The notes below the pieces were generated by a model, which saw only the letters and a program-made list of their open reading frames with translations, made no database searches and was not told the DNA's origin. Shown in pieces: positions 55,548 through 64,000 of a stretch of 64,000 bases of DNA. Numbering within the stretch: the stretch's first letter is position 1; every line of letters begins with the position of its first letter. Location: positions 411,224,159-411,288,158 of the forward strand of contig CM066034.1 of assembly GCA_033557465.1 (NCBI GenBank), given 5' to 3'. The position numbers and the translations under genes were made by a program. The DNA comes from Ichthyophis bannanicus. Lineage: Eukaryota; Chordata; Amphibia; Gymnophiona; Ichthyophiidae.

Positions 55548-56197
55548 TTCTTTTTATGTGGGAATTGTAGTTTTTCACAGTTAACCATAGTCCAATCTGG
55601 CGGTAAGATATCCATCCTCAGTCTGTAAGCCTCAGGTGTTGTGTTGTTTAGATCCACAACGAGATAACCAAACGGCTTTCTGGTGGCATCCTCGAAGACT
55701 TCTAAAAAGAATTTTGATTTTCCAGGATACATCTGCCTGGCTAGAATGGCAATCTGTAACTTATCTCTAGGGTTCTTAAAGAGCACCATGTATTTGGTAT
55801 TTAAAGATATAGTTTGGCTTGCTTTGCCTTGGCAGAAAACATTTTGAACAATATATATGATGCTCAGGTTTCTGTGATGCACATACTTGGTAAAGGCTTT
55901 CTCTATTTCATCACTTTTACAGGCAGAATCCATTAGATCATCAACAATAACCAAGTTTACTTTATTGGTTGGAAACATTCGTTCATAATTAAAAGTATCA
56001 GGCAAAGTGTCCATAAATGTAATAAAAGGATATTGTATGGTGTTACAGTTGCCAGCAACTGTAACACCATACAATATTGTTAGGCATGACAGTCAATACA
56101 CGCCCAGCGTGTTCTAACAGTTTTTTAACAAAGATGCTCTTGCCTGAATTGGATGGCCCAGCTAAAATACAAGAAAAAGGATGTGATCAGCGCACAT
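55544..56197 (-). pseudogene. Polinton FtsK/HerA-type packaging ATPase, frameshifted
   Basis: A Walker A motif, AGPSNSGKSIFVKKLLEHAG, is readable near 56170-56110. Walker B is VNLVIVDDLMDSA at about 55945. The C-terminal part includes IYIVQNVFCQGKASQTISLN and VLFKNPRDKLQIAILARQMY. Frameshifts occur right after the presumed ATG (56197) and at the palindrome at 56030-56077, so the frame is split. The family pumps DNA into capsids. It lies just downstream of the polymerase stop (56206). Confidence 0.85.
56030..56077. repeat. Perfect 23-bp-arm palindrome in the ATPase gene
   Basis: Arm 1 is 56030-56052, the loop is CA at 56053-56054, and arm 2 is 56055-56077, the exact reverse complement of arm 1. 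Arm 1 begins ATATTGTATGGTG. It sits at the frameshift that separates the Walker A part from the rest of the ATPase. Confidence 0.97.
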
Positions 56198-56705
56198 CCA
56201 CCACGCTAGTATCTGTAGGGTAGTGTGCTAAAGCTATCCTCCAACTTCACCCTTTTGTCATACACAACCTTTTGTGTCTTTTTAATCACGCCGGTCTCTA
56301 TTGCCAACTCTTTTTGTTTCTTATAATACCAGGTTGTTGTACTCCTATCTTTTTCTGGGGTAAATCTGCTGCCCCAGGCTTGTAGTCCAAAACTAGATCT
56401 TTCACACTAGTGAAACCGATTTTTTGGCAGTTTTCTACATTTAACATAATCCCTTTCACTTTCATACAGGTCTTCCCGCTTGACAGCTTGTAACCATATG
56501 TTTTAGGCCCCGCTGATACAAACTCTGTGATATGTTCATCTGAGAGTATCTCACTTGTGAACTCACCTAAATAATCACCCAAAGATGGGTTCCAATCTCC
56601 CTCTCGACTTAGAAATATCACAGAATCTGTATCATGGTACAGGCAGCACTCTTGCAAACTATCTAGAAGATTATACAACTCCAGGCATGCATGTTGTTGT
56701 TGTTG

Positions 56706-58598
56706 TTAAGTGCCGTCGAGTCGGAGTCGACTCATGGCGACCCTCTGGATAGCTATCCTAAATTGTGTTCGGTCTTCAGTCAGGCGGCTCATTGTTGACA
56801 GACTGGTACCCGTAGCTGCTGTTATTGTAGCGATCCATCTCATTGCTGGCCTTCCTCTTTTGCGTTGACCTTCTATCTTGCCAAGCATGATGTCTTTCTC
56901 TAATGATCTCTCTCTTCGCATGATGTGTCCGAAGTATGAAAGTCGAAGTCTTGTCATCTGAGCTTCTAAAGAAAGCTTAGGTTTGATCTCCTCTAGTACC
57001 GACTGATTTGTTCTTCGGGCAGTCCATGGTATACACAGCATTCGCCGCCAGCACCATAATTCAAAGGCATCAATTTTCTTCCTGTCTGTCTTTTTCACTG
57101 TCCAGCTTTCACATCCATATGATGTTATTGAAAATACCATGGCTTGAACAAGTCGAATCTTTGTATGGAGAGAGACATCTCTGCTCTTGAGAATCTTATC
57201 TAGGTCTTTCATAGCCATTCTGCCAAGAGCAATGCGTCGTCTGATTTCTTGACTGCTTGTTGCTTCTTTATTGATAGTTGATCCAAGTAGGTTAAAGTTG
57301 TTCACGATTTCAATTTCTTCTCCTTCAACGATGAACCTGTTGATTATGCCAGTTGTCATGATCTTTGTCTTCTTTACATTAAGGTGCAGGCCCATTTTGA
57401 GACTATGTTCTTTGATTGTGAGAAGCAAATGTTTCAGATCATCTTCACTTTCAGCTAGTAATGTGGTATCATCAGCATAGCGAAGGTTGTTGATGAGTCT
57501 TCCACCAATCTTCACACCTCTGTTGTCTTCATACAGTCCTGCTTCTCTGATGATTTGTTCTGCATATAAATTAAACAGGTAGGGGGAAAGTATGCAGCCT
57601 TGTCTTACACCTTTGCTTATTTTAAACCATTCTGTTTCTCCTTGTTCCGTTCGAACTGTTGCTTCTTGATCAATGTACAGATTGCGCAAGAGAATGATCA
57701 GGTGTTCTGGTATACCCATGCTTCTTAATGTGGTCCAGAGTTTCTCATGGTTTACACAGTCAAAAGCCTTGCTATAGTCGATAAAGCACAAATAGATATC
57801 CTTTTGGTATTCTTTAGTCTTTTCAAGGATCCATCTCACATCCGCAATGATGTCTCTCGTTCCTCGTCCTTTCCTGAACCCTGCTTGCACTTCAGGTAGT
57901 TCTTGTTCTAGGTATGGCTGTAGTCTCTTTTGAATAATCTTCAGTAGAATCTTGCTGGCATGTGGGATCAGAGCGATTGTGCGATAATTTCCACAGTCAG
58001 TTGGATCACCTTTCTTTAGTATTGGTATAAACACAGATCTTTTCCAGTCAGTTGGCCATGATGTTGTCTTCCATATTTCTTGGCAGAGCCTTGTAAGTAC
58101 GGTAACAGCTGCATCAGATTGCTGCAATACTTCTATGGGAATGCTATCAATGCCTGGTGCTTTGTTCTTTGATAAGGCTTTCAATGCTGTTTCAACTTCT
58201 TCTTTCATCACCAGTGGTTCCTGATCATAAGGTATAGGTTGAAATGGCTGTTGGTCCACTTGATCTTTATTATATAAAAACTCTGTATATTCCTTCCACC
58301 TTTTCTTGATCTTCTCAGCATCATTCAACATAGAACCTTGAGCATCTTGTAACATTCCAATTCTAGGCTGGAACCTTTTCTTTAACTCTCGCAGCTTTAG
58401 GAAAGCCGATCTTGTTCTTCCTCTAATAGTTTCTGCTTCTATTTCCTTGCAAGTGTCATTGTAGTACTTTTCCTTGTCCTGTCTTGCTGCACGTTGGAAA
58501 TCTCTGTTGAGTTCTGCCATTGTCTTTCTTTCTCCTTTGGCTTTAGCTTCTCTGCGTTTCTGGGCAATTTTCAGAGTTTCTTTTCTTCCGTCATCCAT
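56706..58598 (-). CDS. RTE reverse transcriptase part
   Basis: This continuous 630-codon frame contains KAPGIDSIPIEVLQQSD, CGNYRTIALIPHASKILLKI, YLCFIDYSKAFDCVNHEKLW (motif A), GVRQGCILSPYLFNLYAEQI (motif B), NLRYADDTTLLAESEDDLKH (motif C) and a C-terminal region with SYGCESWTVKKTDRKKID. There are no stops, so it is a young copy. It is separated from the endonuclease by a frameshift at about 58585. The nominal start is arbitrary. Confidence 0.88.
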   Translation of the reverse strand: MDDGRKETLKIAQKRREAKAKGERKTMAELNRDFQRAARQDKEKYYNDTCKEIEAETIRGRTRSAFLKLRELKKRFQPRIGMLQDAQGSMLNDAEKIKKRWKEYTEFLYNKDQVDQQPFQPIPYDQEPLVMKEEVETALKALSKNKAPGIDSIPIEVLQQSDAAVTVLTRLCQEIWKTTSWPTDWKRSVFIPILKKGDPTDCGNYRTIALIPHASKILLKIIQKRLQPYLEQELPEVQAGFRKGRGTRDIIADVRWILEKTKEYQKDIYLCFIDYSKAFDCVNHEKLWTTLRSMGIPEHLIILLRNLYIDQEATVRTEQGETEWFKISKGVRQGCILSPYLFNLYAEQIIREAGLYEDNRGVKIGGRLINNLRYADDTTLLAESEDDLKHLLLTIKEHSLKMGLHLNVKKTKIMTTGIINRFIVEGEEIEIVNNFNLLGSTINKEATSSQEIRRRIALGRMAMKDLDKILKSRDVSLHTKIRLVQAMVFSITSYGCESWTVKKTDRKKIDAFELWCWRRMLCIPWTARRTNQSVLEEIKPKLSLEAQMTRLRLSYFGHIMRRERSLEKDIMLGKIEGQRKRGRPAMRWIATITAATGTSLSTMSRLTEDRTQFRIAIQRVAMSRLRLDGT

Positions 58599-59902
58599 TT
58601 TGGCCGTTTTTGCTTTTTCACCTTTTGTAGAGACTTCTCATTTTCTTCCAGCACAACCTTCTTGACGTCATTCCATAACTCTTCCGGAGCTCTGTCATTT
58701 GTATCTAAAGCAGCAAATCGATTTTGCAGGCAGTCTTTAAATTCCAGTGGTATATTCTCAAGGTCATATTTTGCTGCATTCATGAGTGGTTTGCTCTTTT
58801 TCAACTTTAGCTTGAGTTTGCATACTAGTAGTTGATGATCTGTACCACAGTCAGCTCCAGGTTTTGTCTTTGTTGATGTTACAGAGCTTTTCCATCGTTG
58901 ACTTCCACAGATATAGTCAATTTGATTTTTATACAATCCATTGGGTGAAGTCCATGTGTACAGTCGCCGCTTGTGTTGCTGGAAGAAGGTGTTTGAGATG
59001 AATAGATTATTGGTCTTGCAGAATTCTATCAATCTTTCTCCAGCTTCATTTCTGTTGCCAAGTCCATATTTTCCAACTACTTTGCCTTCTTCTTTGTTGC
59101 CAACTTTTGCGTTCCAGTCACCCATGACTATCAGGATATCCTGTTTGCATGTTCTGTCAATTTCAGCTTGTACTTGTTCATAGAACTCTTCAATTTCATT
59201 CTCTTCTGCAGCTGTTGTTGGGGCATATACTTGAATTATAGTTGTGTTGATAGGCAATCCTCGTAGACGAACAGAGATTAAGCGTTCGCTGACTGCATTG
59301 TATTTCATTACAGTTCTTGCAAGTTTCTTCTTTATTATAAATGCAACACCATTTCTTCTTTGTCTTTCATTTCCAGCATAGTAGACCATGTGATCATCTG
59401 ATGCAAAGTGCCCGATGCCAGTCCATTTCAGTTCGCTGACACCCAACAGATCAAGTTGTACACGTTCCATTTCATTCTTGACCACCTCCAACTTCCCTTG
59501 GTTCATGCTTCGTACGTTCCATGTTCCAATGTGTAAGACATCTTTACAGCTTCTGACTCTCATTTCATGCGCAGCTACATCAGCAGTCAGACTTCCCGAG
59601 GGCTTTGATCCAACCACATCATAAATGCTGGCTTTACTCTGAAAAGTCTTCAGCTCTTCCCCAGTAGCTAGTTGAGTGCCTTCTGACCTGGGAGTCTCAT
59701 CTTCCAGCACCATAGCACAATTTGTTTTGTTGTAACTATCCATTGGGTTTTCATGGCAAGATACAGAAGTAGATTGCCGGGCCTTCCTTCCGCGCAGTTT
59801 AAGTTTGGTGTTGTTGCCATTGTCACAGAAATGTGATCCTCCGCCGTCAACACTATCCCATTCTGCTGCTGCCCAGATGGGTGGTTTGTCTTCGTCTGGC
59901 AC
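58571..59902 (-). pseudogene. RTE endonuclease part
   Basis: This 443-codon frame carries HIGTWNVRSMNQGKLEVVKN, LLGVSELKWTGIGHFASDDH, IVMGDWNAKVGNKEEGKVVG, FQQHKRRLYTWTSPNG and GADCGTDHQLLVCKLKLKLK, the phosphatase-fold endonuclease of RTE LINEs. It ends at a stop (58571) just inside the start of the RT frame. An extra four bases near 58585 explain the split, since RTEs have a single protein here. Confidence 0.88.
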
Positions 59903-61859
59903 CTCAGCTGAGACTTGTCCATCTTGGGAGACCCTGCCAGTAGTTAAACTACCGATAGTTTAGCTCTCAGCATCACTGATGCACGCAAGCCCTCACAGCA
60001 CGACAAGCTGCAAACCAAGTGAGGCATGCATAAGCCGTTGTAAAACAGGCAATGAAAACATCGGTGCTACCCGACAATATACAGCGGTCTTTTGAGTGCC
60101 TCCAAGACACACAGGCTGTTTCATCATCAATAAAATTGCATGATGAAACCTCGAATTCAGGAGAAAACAGGTATTTAAAGAGATCATCAGGTTCTCTCAC
60201 AATGCTTGTGGTAGGCAGGTTTGTTCTTTGACCAAATTTACCCCACAGAGAATTTAAGAAAAGTTTTGCTATTTGACGCTTAGCAGGGTTTACATTAATC
60301 TGGTCTGCATGCAAACATATGCCCTCTTTTCTAAAGAAATCAGCTATGTACACATTTTGTTTTTCAGTATCATTGCACCACCGAGGGTAGCCAGAAGCCT
60401 CTTGTTTTTGACAAGGTGGATTTTGATGTATTCGGAAAAGAGATTATCAGATTTTTGCTCGAAATGCCAGATTTCATAGATTTCAACAACCACATACCCT
60501 TTTACGATGGCTAAATTAATCTCCACCGTACACCAAGTCCCCACAAAAGCTCTTTCCTCATCCATGTGGGCACACGTTTCCTGTTGCCGTGTGTCAGCAC
60601 ACGTGTGACACAGAGGAAACATAAGCTTACTGCCCAACCGTATGGGTAACACCAGGAAAAAGAGCTTTCATGGAGGATATACTTTTGCTTTTATAAAACC
60701 AAAGTAATATGTAGGGGGACCAAATTTCTCATAAATGATTTCTGGATGGCCTATTGGATTTGTTTTATTGACAAAAGAGTATAGACTAGTAAAATCATAG
60801 CAGTGTGTTTTTTCCCCAGGTCTTGTTTTGTAGTACAGACAAATGGCATTTGTTCTACCCCAAAAAAAGGGCATCTCGTGGAACAGAGGTTTCGGTAATG
60901 CAAGGCCAGCCAGGAAATTTGCACAGCCCCTGTCATTTTCTTTCACCATCCGCTTCCACTCGTGCTCCCATAGACTTACGACCTCGAACTCCCGGCTTTC
61001 CAGGAATGCAGCTTTTAGCTGTGTTTTGTAATAAAGAAAACCATAGGTCGTGGCTGTTACAGGATTCTGATCTTTATCGTTATAACAACTCGGACAGCCA
61101 TGATGAAAACAACCATTAAATTCAAAAGCTGTTTCTACCCCATCGATCACTGCATAGCCATCAAGAAAATAAGACCCCACCTTTTTTTCGCTACCTTTCA
61201 GAGCATGTGGGATCTGTATATTTTCTTTGGCCTCTACATACATCAGCCATTGAATAGAGGGGAATGAATATCTCTTTGTCTGTTGGTGATAGTTATCTGG
61301 TGGAATGAGTGCCACAGTCTTGGGTTCTAAAAACATTAATCTGAACATAGCCATACATACAGATGCAAGGGTTATATATTGGAAAGGGTCTAAACAACTT
61401 GTTAGAATTTCTGATACCTCACTCTGCTCTACAACCACTTCTTTCTCTGTCATTTTTGTGATTTCAGCTCAGTAGAGAACACAGGCCTGCCGCAAAATAG
61501 ATACATCCTGCTGGCAGTAATAAGCCAACTCTTTTTGCAAATTAAAAGTTTTATGCTGATTGTCCTTGCACCATTGTAAAAATTCCTCTTTTTCTTCAGG
61601 CAACATGTTTCCCACACCATAATGTTCAACACCCAGCATGGAGCCCACATAATTTTGATTTTCCAGAGTATTAAAAAAGTGTGGAAAGTACCCCTTGCAG
61701 GCTGTAAAACCCATGGCTTGTGGAAGTTTACTAAGGGGTATATTTACTAAACCGTCTTAATGTGCGCTCTGTGACGTTATCGCGTGATAAGGTACCTTAT
61801 CGCACGATAATGGCGCTTTATCAGGCGCACAGGTACCTTATCGCGCGATAACGTGCTCA

Positions 61860-63048
61860 GCGGCGCAAACGAGCGCTGAAGGCGGGGATAGGCTCCCGGA
61901 GGGCGGAGGAAGGCTCCCCAGGGGCGGAGAGAAGGGGTCAATGGGTGGAGAGTGGGAGGGGAGAGGCTCCTCGCACACTAACGCTGTGAAATCCGAGGCT
62001 GAAAACTAACGCCAGTGAAACCCTGGCGTTAGAGCTGATTTAAAGGGAAAAGAAACCATTTCCATCAGCAATGTACAGCAAAACCAGGGAAACCTACAAA
62101 AAGTGATAAGTGTGATACATGTGCATGGAACGAAAGGGCAAATAAACCTTGAAAATGTACAGAAGAAAATGTAAAAATAAAATAACCAAGCAGGGCAATA
62201 GTGATATTAATGGGAAACATCAAAAAACACTCCCAAGAAAGCTCCAAAAAAAGATATGAATTTTGGAAGGCTCTATGCTCCGTCCCCATACAAGGCGAGT
62301 GAGCCCACAGTGTAATTGCGCTGAGCAGGATTTCCGACTCCATCGGCCAGGTTTCCTATGGCGTGCACATGTTCCACAACAGCAGGGCGGGCATGTCGGA
62401 ACGGGCAACTGGACAGATGCTGGAAAAGGGGACACAGATGGCTGCAGGCGGCACATGCTGCGGTGCAGCTGGCCCACAGTATGGACTAGGGTGATGCCTA
62501 GCTGGCCCATAGGAATGCTGAAACAGTAGAGTAGCCAGACAGCAACTGCTGAGGGCCCAACATGGGCATGAGTGTGCTTCCCACAGTGTCACAGTGGATA
62601 GTACCCAGCAGGTACCCCGAAAGGCACGGAACATTGACATGCGATGCTGGGGGGAAGCATGGACAGCTATGCAGGCACCCCTACCCCAGAACCCGCACCA
62701 TAGGCAGCCGCCTACCCGCACACTGGATGGCCTGAGACTGCACTCCACCAGCACCACCAGCAGAAGGGCATGTCAGCATGGTGGCAGAGGGATACTGGTG
62801 GTGGAGGGGGCAGTGGCAGCTGCCCAGAGCAGACCGTGGCCTAGCCCTGTGTAGGTTGGTGCCATGCACTGCAACAGACAGGCCCTGTCTGACAAACAGT
62901 CATGGTATCACCACGAAAGGCACCATCTCTGTGGTAACACAGTGGTGCTGTGTACACAGCCAGTGTGTTCAGAAGCAGAAGGTCACAGGTTCAAGTCCCA
63001 GCTGTGGTTCCTGCCAACCCAGTCCCCATATTTTACCCCCTACTAAAA
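61860..63048. other. Harbinger C non-coding left region
   Basis: No gene is seen. From 62130 it is nearly collinear with 1-905 of element A. A tRNA-like segment with GGTTCAAGTCCCAGC (about 62987) lies near the right edge, at the same relative place as in A and B. Confidence 0.6.
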
Positions 63049-64000
63049 TGTGCCAGAGGTGCCAGACCAAGACAAACCACCCATCTGGGCAGCAGCAGAA
63101 TGGGATAGTGTTGACGGCGGAGGATCACATTTTTGTGACAACGACAACAACACCAAACTTAAACTGCACGGAAGAAAGGCCCGGCAATCTACTTCTGTAT
63201 CTTGCCATGAAAACCTAATGGATAGTTACAACAAAACAAATTGTGCTATGGTGCTGGAAGACGAGACCCCCAGGTCGGAAGGCACTCAACTAGCTACTGG
63301 GGAAGAGCTGAAGACTTTTCAGAGTAAAGCCAGCATTTATGATGTGGTTGGATCAAAGCCCTCGGGAAGTCTGACTGGTGATGTAGCTGCGCATGAAATG
63401 AGAGTCAGAAGCTGTAAAGATATCTTACACACTGGAACATGGAACATAAGAAGCATGAACCAAGGGAAGTTGGAGGTGGTCAAGAATGAAATGGAACGTG
63501 TACAACTTGATCTGTTGGGTGTCAGCGAACTGAAATGGACTGGCATCGGGCACTTTGCATCAGATGATCACATGGTCTACTATGCTGGAAATGAAAGACA
63601 AAGAAGAAATGGTGTTGCATTTATAATAAAGAAGAAACTTGCAAGAACTGTAATGAAATACAATGCAGTCAGCGAACGCTTCATCTCTATTCATCTATGA
63701 GGATTTCCTATCAACACAACTATAATTCAAGTATATGCCCCAACAACAGCTGCAGAAGAGAATGAAATTGAAGAGTTCTATGAACAAGTACAAGCTGAAA
63801 TTGACAGAACATGCAAACAGGATATCCTGATAGTCATGGGTGACTGGAATGCAAAAGTTGGCAACAAAGAAGAAGGCAAAGTAGTTGGAAAATATGGACT
63901 TGGCAACAGAAACGAAGCTGGAGAAAGACTGATAGAATTCTGCAAGACCAATGATCTATTCATCGCAAACACCTTCTTCCAGCAACACAAGCGGCGACTG
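63049..64000 (+). mobile_element. RTE/BovB-type LINE, second copy, cut by window end
   Basis: It starts at about 63049 with sequence matching the - strand RTE from its protein start onward, so it is 5'-truncated. The frame from 63050 encodes DKPPIWAAAEWDSVDGGGSH, TGTWNIRSMNQGKLEVVKN and GIGHFASDDHMVYYAGNE. A TGA at about 63698-63700 interrupts the reading where the other copy has Arg. Endonuclease sequence continues in frame (IVMGDWNAKVGNKEEGK) to the window edge. Confidence 0.88.

Larger units (their letters stand above)
56693..60021 (-). mobile_element. RTE/BovB-type LINE in the polymerase gene
   Basis: The 10-bp sequence AGGCATGCAT flanks it at 56683-56692 and 60022-60031. Read on the - strand, it has a 5' leader, an endonuclease and RT frame, and the 3' end CGACTCGACGGCACTTAAC followed by (AAC)n, the hallmark tail of BovB-type RTEs. 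Polymerase codons on both sides are in phase across the insertion. Confidence 0.92.
56206..61734 (-). pseudogene. Polinton protein-primed type B DNA polymerase, broken and N-truncated
   Basis: Read from 61734 downward. An exonuclease Exo III-like motif (AYYCQQDVSIL) is near 61500. A palm motif A region is HCYDFTSLYSFVNKTNPIGH at about 60790. Motif B is RQIAKLFLNSLWGKFGQR at about 60260, and motif C YHDTDSVIFLS at about 56620. The C-terminus runs to a TAG at 56208-56206. Breaks are a TGA near 61470, a stop at 60668, a frameshift near 60395, the RTE insertion (56693-60021) and a frameshift near 56310. The N-terminal part is beyond Harbinger C. The family replicates the element. Confidence 0.9.
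20949..64000. mobile_element. Polinton/Maverick (adintovirus-like) element, nested and incomplete
   Basis: Virus-like genes flank the nested insertions in one coherent layout. On the + strand are integrase, penton-like, pVI-like, major capsid and protease (22133-26887). On the - strand are an uncharacterised protein, a small basic protein, packaging ATPase and DNA polymerase B (48164-61734). Removing Harbinger B, L1-B, the RTE and smaller inserts leaves roughly 9-10 kb. The polymerase N-terminus and right terminus lie past Harbinger C, outside the window. The left boundary at about 20949 is inferred from where L1-A stops and the AGTAGTATAATGG sequence begins. Most genes are broken. Confidence 0.85.
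61735..64000 (+). mobile_element. Harbinger element C, left part
   Basis: It starts GGGGTATATTTACTAAACCG at 61735, preceded by TAA (61732-61734), which fits a 3-bp TWA target. Subterminal palindromes GGTACCTTATCGCACGATAA and CCTTATCGCGCGATAAC follow (61780-61855). The next about 1.2 kb match elements A and, in part, B. It inserted in the Polinton polymerase gene. The right end and any genes lie outside the window. An RTE copy is nested from about 63049. Confidence 0.85.

Noticed and set aside
56706..59902. RTE as a genuine two-ORF element with programmed frameshifting
   Set aside because: Known RTEs have one endonuclease-RT protein. The four extra bases near 58585 look like an accidental insertion, and no slippery site or structure was seen.

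Overview
The window looks like vertebrate nuclear DNA made entirely of transposable elements. The mix of CR1, L2, L1, RTE/BovB-type and Penelope-like retroelements with Harbinger and Polinton/Maverick DNA elements fits a large, repeat-rich genome. An amphibian, perhaps a caecilian, is my best guess, but it is inferred from element types only. I found no host gene, rRNA, canonical tRNA or CRISPR array.

Layout. Positions 1-3744 are the right part of a transposase-less Harbinger element (A). It lies in a + strand CR1 whose pieces are 3745-3919 and 8339-9192. That CR1 is interrupted by a nearly complete - strand CR1 (3920-8338), which itself holds an L2 fragment (5371-6713). A decayed L2 (about 9193-11009) and another CR1 (about 11010-13095) follow. 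From 13096 there is an L1 (L1-A), interrupted by an L2 (16800-18216), by a - strand Penelope-like element (18393-20803, with 13-bp target duplications) and finally by a Polinton that starts near 20949.

The Polinton has a left arm on the + strand: integrase with chromodomain, penton-like minor capsid, a pVI-like basic protein, an intact 436-aa major capsid ORF, and a cysteine protease. Its right arm is on the - strand: an uncharacterised protein, a small basic protein, an FtsK/HerA-type ATPase and a type-B DNA polymerase. The arms converge as in a single element. It is split by Harbinger B (26888-47992, inside the protease), L1-B (48582-54680), an RTE (56693-60021, inside the polymerase) and Harbinger C (61735 to past the window end). 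Most Polinton genes carry stops and frameshifts.

Harbinger B is the most interesting unit. It is about 21 kb, has TIRs and a 3-bp duplication, and encodes three apparently intact spliced genes: a 400-aa DDE transposase, a divergently transcribed 389-aa Myb/SANT-like protein, and a third, 352-aa gene. The third gene's first two exons look like a second, diverged Myb/trihelix domain. CpG-rich ACGCRCGT-like motifs recur at both ends and in front of all three genes, which suggests that element-encoded DNA-binding proteins act on both ends and promoters. Elements A and C look like related non-autonomous copies, with A explained by a deletion between direct repeats present in B.

Relative order of events from nesting: L1-A, then Penelope and L2 into it, then the Polinton, then Harbinger B, L1-B, RTE and Harbinger C into the Polinton, then an L2 into Harbinger B and an RTE copy into Harbinger C.
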